Origin: JAAYGT01 sp050252075
Lineage (GTDB): Bacteria; Pseudomonadota; Gammaproteobacteria; Burkholderiales; Burkholderiaceae_B
Assembly (NCBI GenBank): GCA_050252075.1
Contig: JBFWLP010000075.1
Coordinates: 1 to 16,401, forward strand
Length of the DNA stretch: 16,401 nt
Reading direction: 5' to 3'
Both the position numbers and the translations under genes were made by a program. Positions within the stretch are counted from its first letter, which is position 1, and each line of letters opens with the position of its first letter. Below the pieces are notes generated by a model that worked only from the letters and a program-made list of their open reading frames with translations, was not told the DNA's origin and ran no database searches. Below are positions 14,654-16,401 of this stretch, piece by piece.

Positions 14654-14683
14654 TAGATAAGGGCACGCCTGCCATATTTCAAG
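14654..14683 (-). promoter_or_regulatory. Sigma-32 heat-shock promoter of htpG
   Basis: On the minus strand the -35 is CTTGAAA (14677-14683), identical to the sigma-32 consensus. After 14 bp comes CCTTATCTA (14654-14662), close to CCCCATNTA. The transcript would have a leader of roughly 70 nt with a GCGGG/CCCGC hairpin near 14608-14625. htpG is a known sigma-32 gene, which supports the call. Confidence 0.7.
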
Positions 14684-14729
14684 ATGCCGCCAAAACCCCT
14701 TTTCCAGGCCCCAAGCGGGGGGGTGGGCA

Positions 14730-14759
14730 TTCACAAAGTTTTCAAAAACAGCGTATAAT
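14730..14759 (+). promoter_or_regulatory. Sigma-70 promoter of tRNA-Leu
   Basis: TTCACA (14730-14735, five of six) and a perfect TATAAT (14754-14759) are 18 bp apart. Transcription would begin about 45 nt before the tRNA. It lies back to back with the htpG heat-shock promoter. Confidence 0.7.
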
Positions 14760-14810
14760 GGCGGTCTTTCCAAAAAACAGTGCGTAAGCAGTTGGCGCTG
14801 TTATCTGCCT

Positions 14811-14895
14811 GCCCGGGTGGTGAAATTGGTAGACGCAGGGGACTCAAAATCCCCCGCCGCAAGGCGTGCCGGTTCGATTCCGGCCCCGGGCACCA
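14811..14895 (+). tRNA. tRNA-Leu(CAA)
   Basis: A complete 85-nt class II tRNA. The acceptor stem is GCCCGGG/CCCGGGC with discriminator A and an encoded CCA (14893-14895). The anticodon stem is GGGGA/TCCCC with loop CTCAAAA, so the anticodon is CAA and reads UUG. A long variable arm (CCGCCGCAAGGCGT region) and the T loop TTCGATT follow. The gene is intact and is the likely insertion site for the integrase-bearing element to its right. Confidence 0.96.
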
Positions 14896-14909
14896 GAATC
14901 ACACGCATG

Positions 14910-14945
14910 AAACCCCTGTAAATCATTGATTTTCAGGGGTTTTTT
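14910..14945 (+). terminator. Strong intrinsic terminator after tRNA-Leu
   Basis: AAACCCCTG (14910-14918) pairs with CAGGGGTTT (14934-14942). Beyond a T-T mismatch a second stem AAATC/GATTT continues to an ATT loop. The downstream arm merges into an uninterrupted run of six T (14940-14945). It ends tRNA-Leu transcription and shields the integrase gene from it. Confidence 0.88.
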
Positions 14946-15021
14946 GTTGGTTCTGACCCTATAACCATGGGGAATATTTACACCGGTTTTCCCCACTTTT
15001 CCCTGGCTGCGCCGCTATCCA

Positions 15022-15057
15022 TTCCCCAAGTTGTTCCCCATAATTTTCCCCAATTAC
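15022..15057 (+). repeat. Three tandem 12-bp TTCCCC repeats before the integrase
   Basis: TTCCCCAAGTTG, TTCCCCATAATT and TTCCCCAATTAC run head to tail with exact 12-bp spacing and end just before the integrase ribosome site (GGAG at 15058-15061). Another TTCCCC is at 14989-14994, a partial TTCCCT at 14999-15004, and an inverted GGGGAA at 14969-14974. They may be integrase arm sites or an operator. The rest of the 14946-15068 gap shows no gene. Confidence 0.5.
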
Positions 15058-15068
15058 GGAGAACACTG

Positions 15069-16247
15069 ATGGCATCTTTTGAAAAACGTGGAAATTCGAT
15101 CCGGGCAATCGTCAAGTTCCCGGATGGCAAGCGCTCGGCCACCTTCGACACCATGACTGAAGCTCGCGCCTGGGCGACCAATGTTGAACGTCAAAAGCAG
15201 TTGGGAACGGTCAGCAATGCAAAAGTACGCACTGTTGAAGACCTTATTCTGGACTACCTGCCTCGGGCCGAGATGACCGACTCGGGCAAGTGGAACAAAT
15301 TGCGGCTGATGAGCTTCTGCACCTACCCCCTGGCCAAAGTCAATCTATACGAGGTTACGCCCCACCACATCAACGAATGGATAACCGCACGCCTGAAGCA
15401 AGTTGTGCCTGGCACCGTCAACCGCGAAATGAATCTGTGGCGCAGTGTGTTTACACACGGCGTACAGGTACGCAAATGGCTGCAGGCCAGCCCTTGCAAA
15501 GAAGCCATGAAGCCGCCTGCAGGCGTTCGCCGGAACCGGCCTCTGCTGACACCCAAGGAAATCGAGGCCATTTCCATCGCTACCGGTTACAACGAAGACC
15601 CTGAGCTGGTGACCAAATCGGCCCGCGTTGGAGCCTGCTTCTTTCTTGCTATGGAAACCGCGCTGCGATCTGGCGAGATTCTGCGGATCCGGCCCAAAGA
15701 CTACGACCGGCGCGCACGCACACTCTACGTTCATGCCCTTGAACGCGGAGGCCGCAAAGGGTCAAAGAGTGGCACCATCCAGGCATCACGTTGGGTGCCC
15801 CTGACCAACCGCGCCATCGAATTGCTGGACCAGTTGCTGGAAAGCATGCCCAAGGACCAACAGCCGCAGGAAAACTTCTCAATGCCGCCCTACATAGTAG
15901 GAATGACAGACAGCCAGCGTGACGCCCTCTGGCGTAAAGCCCGCGACCGTTCAGGTGTCGAGGATCTGCATTTTCATGATCTGAAACACGAGGCCGCCAC
16001 CCGGCTTGCCAGGTTCATTGACGTGATCGCGCTATCGCATGCCATCGGCACCAAAGACCTGAAGCTGCTAAGGGACACTTATTACAACAACGATGCCAGC
16101 CGCATCGCCCATTCACTGCCTAACTCACTGGCTGAACATCAGCCGCGCGACCCCTCCGGAACGCAACGCCTGGATACAGGCGGAATCGACTCCGGATATT
16201 CCCGGTCTGGCACGCCTCGGGGACAACGGCCAGGCCTTCCTGCCTGA
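15069..16247 (+). CDS. Tyrosine recombinase/integrase of an integrated element
   Basis: A 392-residue site-specific recombinase. The N-terminal arm-binding-like region is residues 1-50 (MASFEKRGNSIRAIVKFPDG), the core-binding helices about 55-150, and the catalytic domain about 160-360. Catalytic Arg R200 lies in TALRSGEILRI, a Lys near 233 in the beta-hairpin, and H303 in FHDLKHEAATRL. The usual HxxR arginine is K306, the usual GH histidine is T328 (AIGTKDL), and the nucleophile is Y338 or Y339 (DTYYNND). The C-terminal tail from about 355 is rich in Ser, Gly and Pro. ATG 15069 follows GGAG by 7 nt; the open frame back to 14967 crosses the repeats and is not supported. Its place after tRNA-Leu is the classic layout of an integrative element. 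Confidence 0.9.
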   Translation: MASFEKRGNSIRAIVKFPDGKRSATFDTMTEARAWATNVERQKQLGTVSNAKVRTVEDLILDYLPRAEMTDSGKWNKLRLMSFCTYPLAKVNLYEVTPHHINEWITARLKQVVPGTVNREMNLWRSVFTHGVQVRKWLQASPCKEAMKPPAGVRRNRPLLTPKEIEAISIATGYNEDPELVTKSARVGACFFLAMETALRSGEILRIRPKDYDRRARTLYVHALERGGRKGSKSGTIQASRWVPLTNRAIELLDQLLESMPKDQQPQENFSMPPYIVGMTDSQRDALWRKARDRSGVEDLHFHDLKHEAATRLARFIDVIALSHAIGTKDLKLLRDTYYNNDASRIAHSLPNSLAEHQPRDPSGTQRLDTGGIDSGYSRSGTPRGQRPGLPA

Positions 16248-16265
16248 CCCCCGAAGGAATCCAGC

Positions 16266-16401
16266 ATGGATGAACCCCTTTCCGAACTCGTACGGGTTCG
16301 GCTTTCACGCAACCAGTACCGCACGCTGTCCGAGGCCGCGGCGGTATCCGGCCAGAACCTGTCGAATTACATCCGGCGCCGACTGGCCGCCGCCGATGCC
16401 C
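16266..16401 (+). CDS. Ribbon-helix-helix-like small protein (3' end beyond window)
   Basis: The first 45 residues of an open frame that leaves the right edge. ATG 16266 follows AAGGA by 7 nt and lies 18 nt after the integrase stop, so co-transcription is likely. LSELVRVRLSRNQYRTLSEA is followed by AAVSGQNLSNYIRRRLAA: a short basic strand, then two helices, the pattern of ribbon-helix-helix proteins such as MobC-like mobilisation proteins or small repressors. It could act in mobilisation or excision control; too little is visible to choose. Confidence 0.6.
   Translation, partial: MDEPLSELVRVRLSRNQYRTLSEAAAVSGQNLSNYIRRRLAAADA

Noticed and set aside
14715..14726. Run of seven G followed by GGG as a possible G-quadruplex
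   Set aside because: Only one long tract and one short tract are present, not the four separated tracts needed.
14575..14730. N-terminal extension of HtpG
   Set aside because: It would translate the sigma-32 promoter and leader. HtpG family proteins start close to the conserved region after ATG 14574, which has a good ribosome site.
1..16401. CRISPR array or phase-variable tandem repeats
   Set aside because: No series of equal repeats with equal spacers and no long simple-sequence tract was found. The TTCCCC set is the only phased repeat.

Overview
The window looks like a betaproteobacterial chromosome, most likely family Alcaligenaceae (Bordetella, Achromobacter, Pusillimonas or Castellaniella relatives). 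The reasons are its high GC content, a stand-alone Bug/TctC-type binding protein inside a catabolic cluster, and the ypjD - PP0621-type - ampD series beside ffh. The genus is an inference.

Region 1 (1-6613) is a minus-strand catabolic cluster. In transcription order it holds a FadH-type 2,4-dienoyl-CoA reductase, a BadH-like short-chain dehydrogenase, a MarR regulator, a LysR regulator, a secreted Bug/TctC binding protein, and a mandelate-racemase-type enolase superfamily enzyme that runs off the left edge. Four different palindromes sit in front of fadH, the SDR gene, lysR and the Bug gene, and a 9-bp stem-loop lies between the Bug gene and the racemase gene. The natural reading is an inducible route for an unknown, possibly alicyclic or unsaturated, carboxylic acid with regulation at several points.

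Region 2 (6688-8338) is a plus-strand hipBA toxin-antitoxin module. Its ATGA gene overlap, an inverted repeat bracketing a good promoter, and the lack of any Shine-Dalgarno sequence before hipB suggest an autorepressed and probably leaderless transcript. It lies between the catabolic cluster and a tRNA gene.

Region 3 (8422-14759) is housekeeping: tRNA-Gly(CCC) (minus), trmB (plus), ffh (minus), then ypjD, a PP0621-type protein and ampD (plus), then htpG (minus) behind a recognisable sigma-32 heat-shock promoter. The convergent pairs trmB/ffh and ampD/htpG are packed tail to tail, with a 4-nt overlap and a 1-nt gap.

Region 4 (14730-16401) is the edge of a probable integrated element: tRNA-Leu(CAA) with its own promoter and a strong terminator, then direct repeats with 12-bp spacing, a tyrosine recombinase with unusual catalytic residues, and the start of a small ribbon-helix-helix-like protein cut by the right edge. 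The rest of the element lies beyond the window.

No CRISPR array, insertion sequence or rRNA was seen. Every stretch between genes longer than about 80 bases is covered by a promoter, operator, hairpin or RNA entry.
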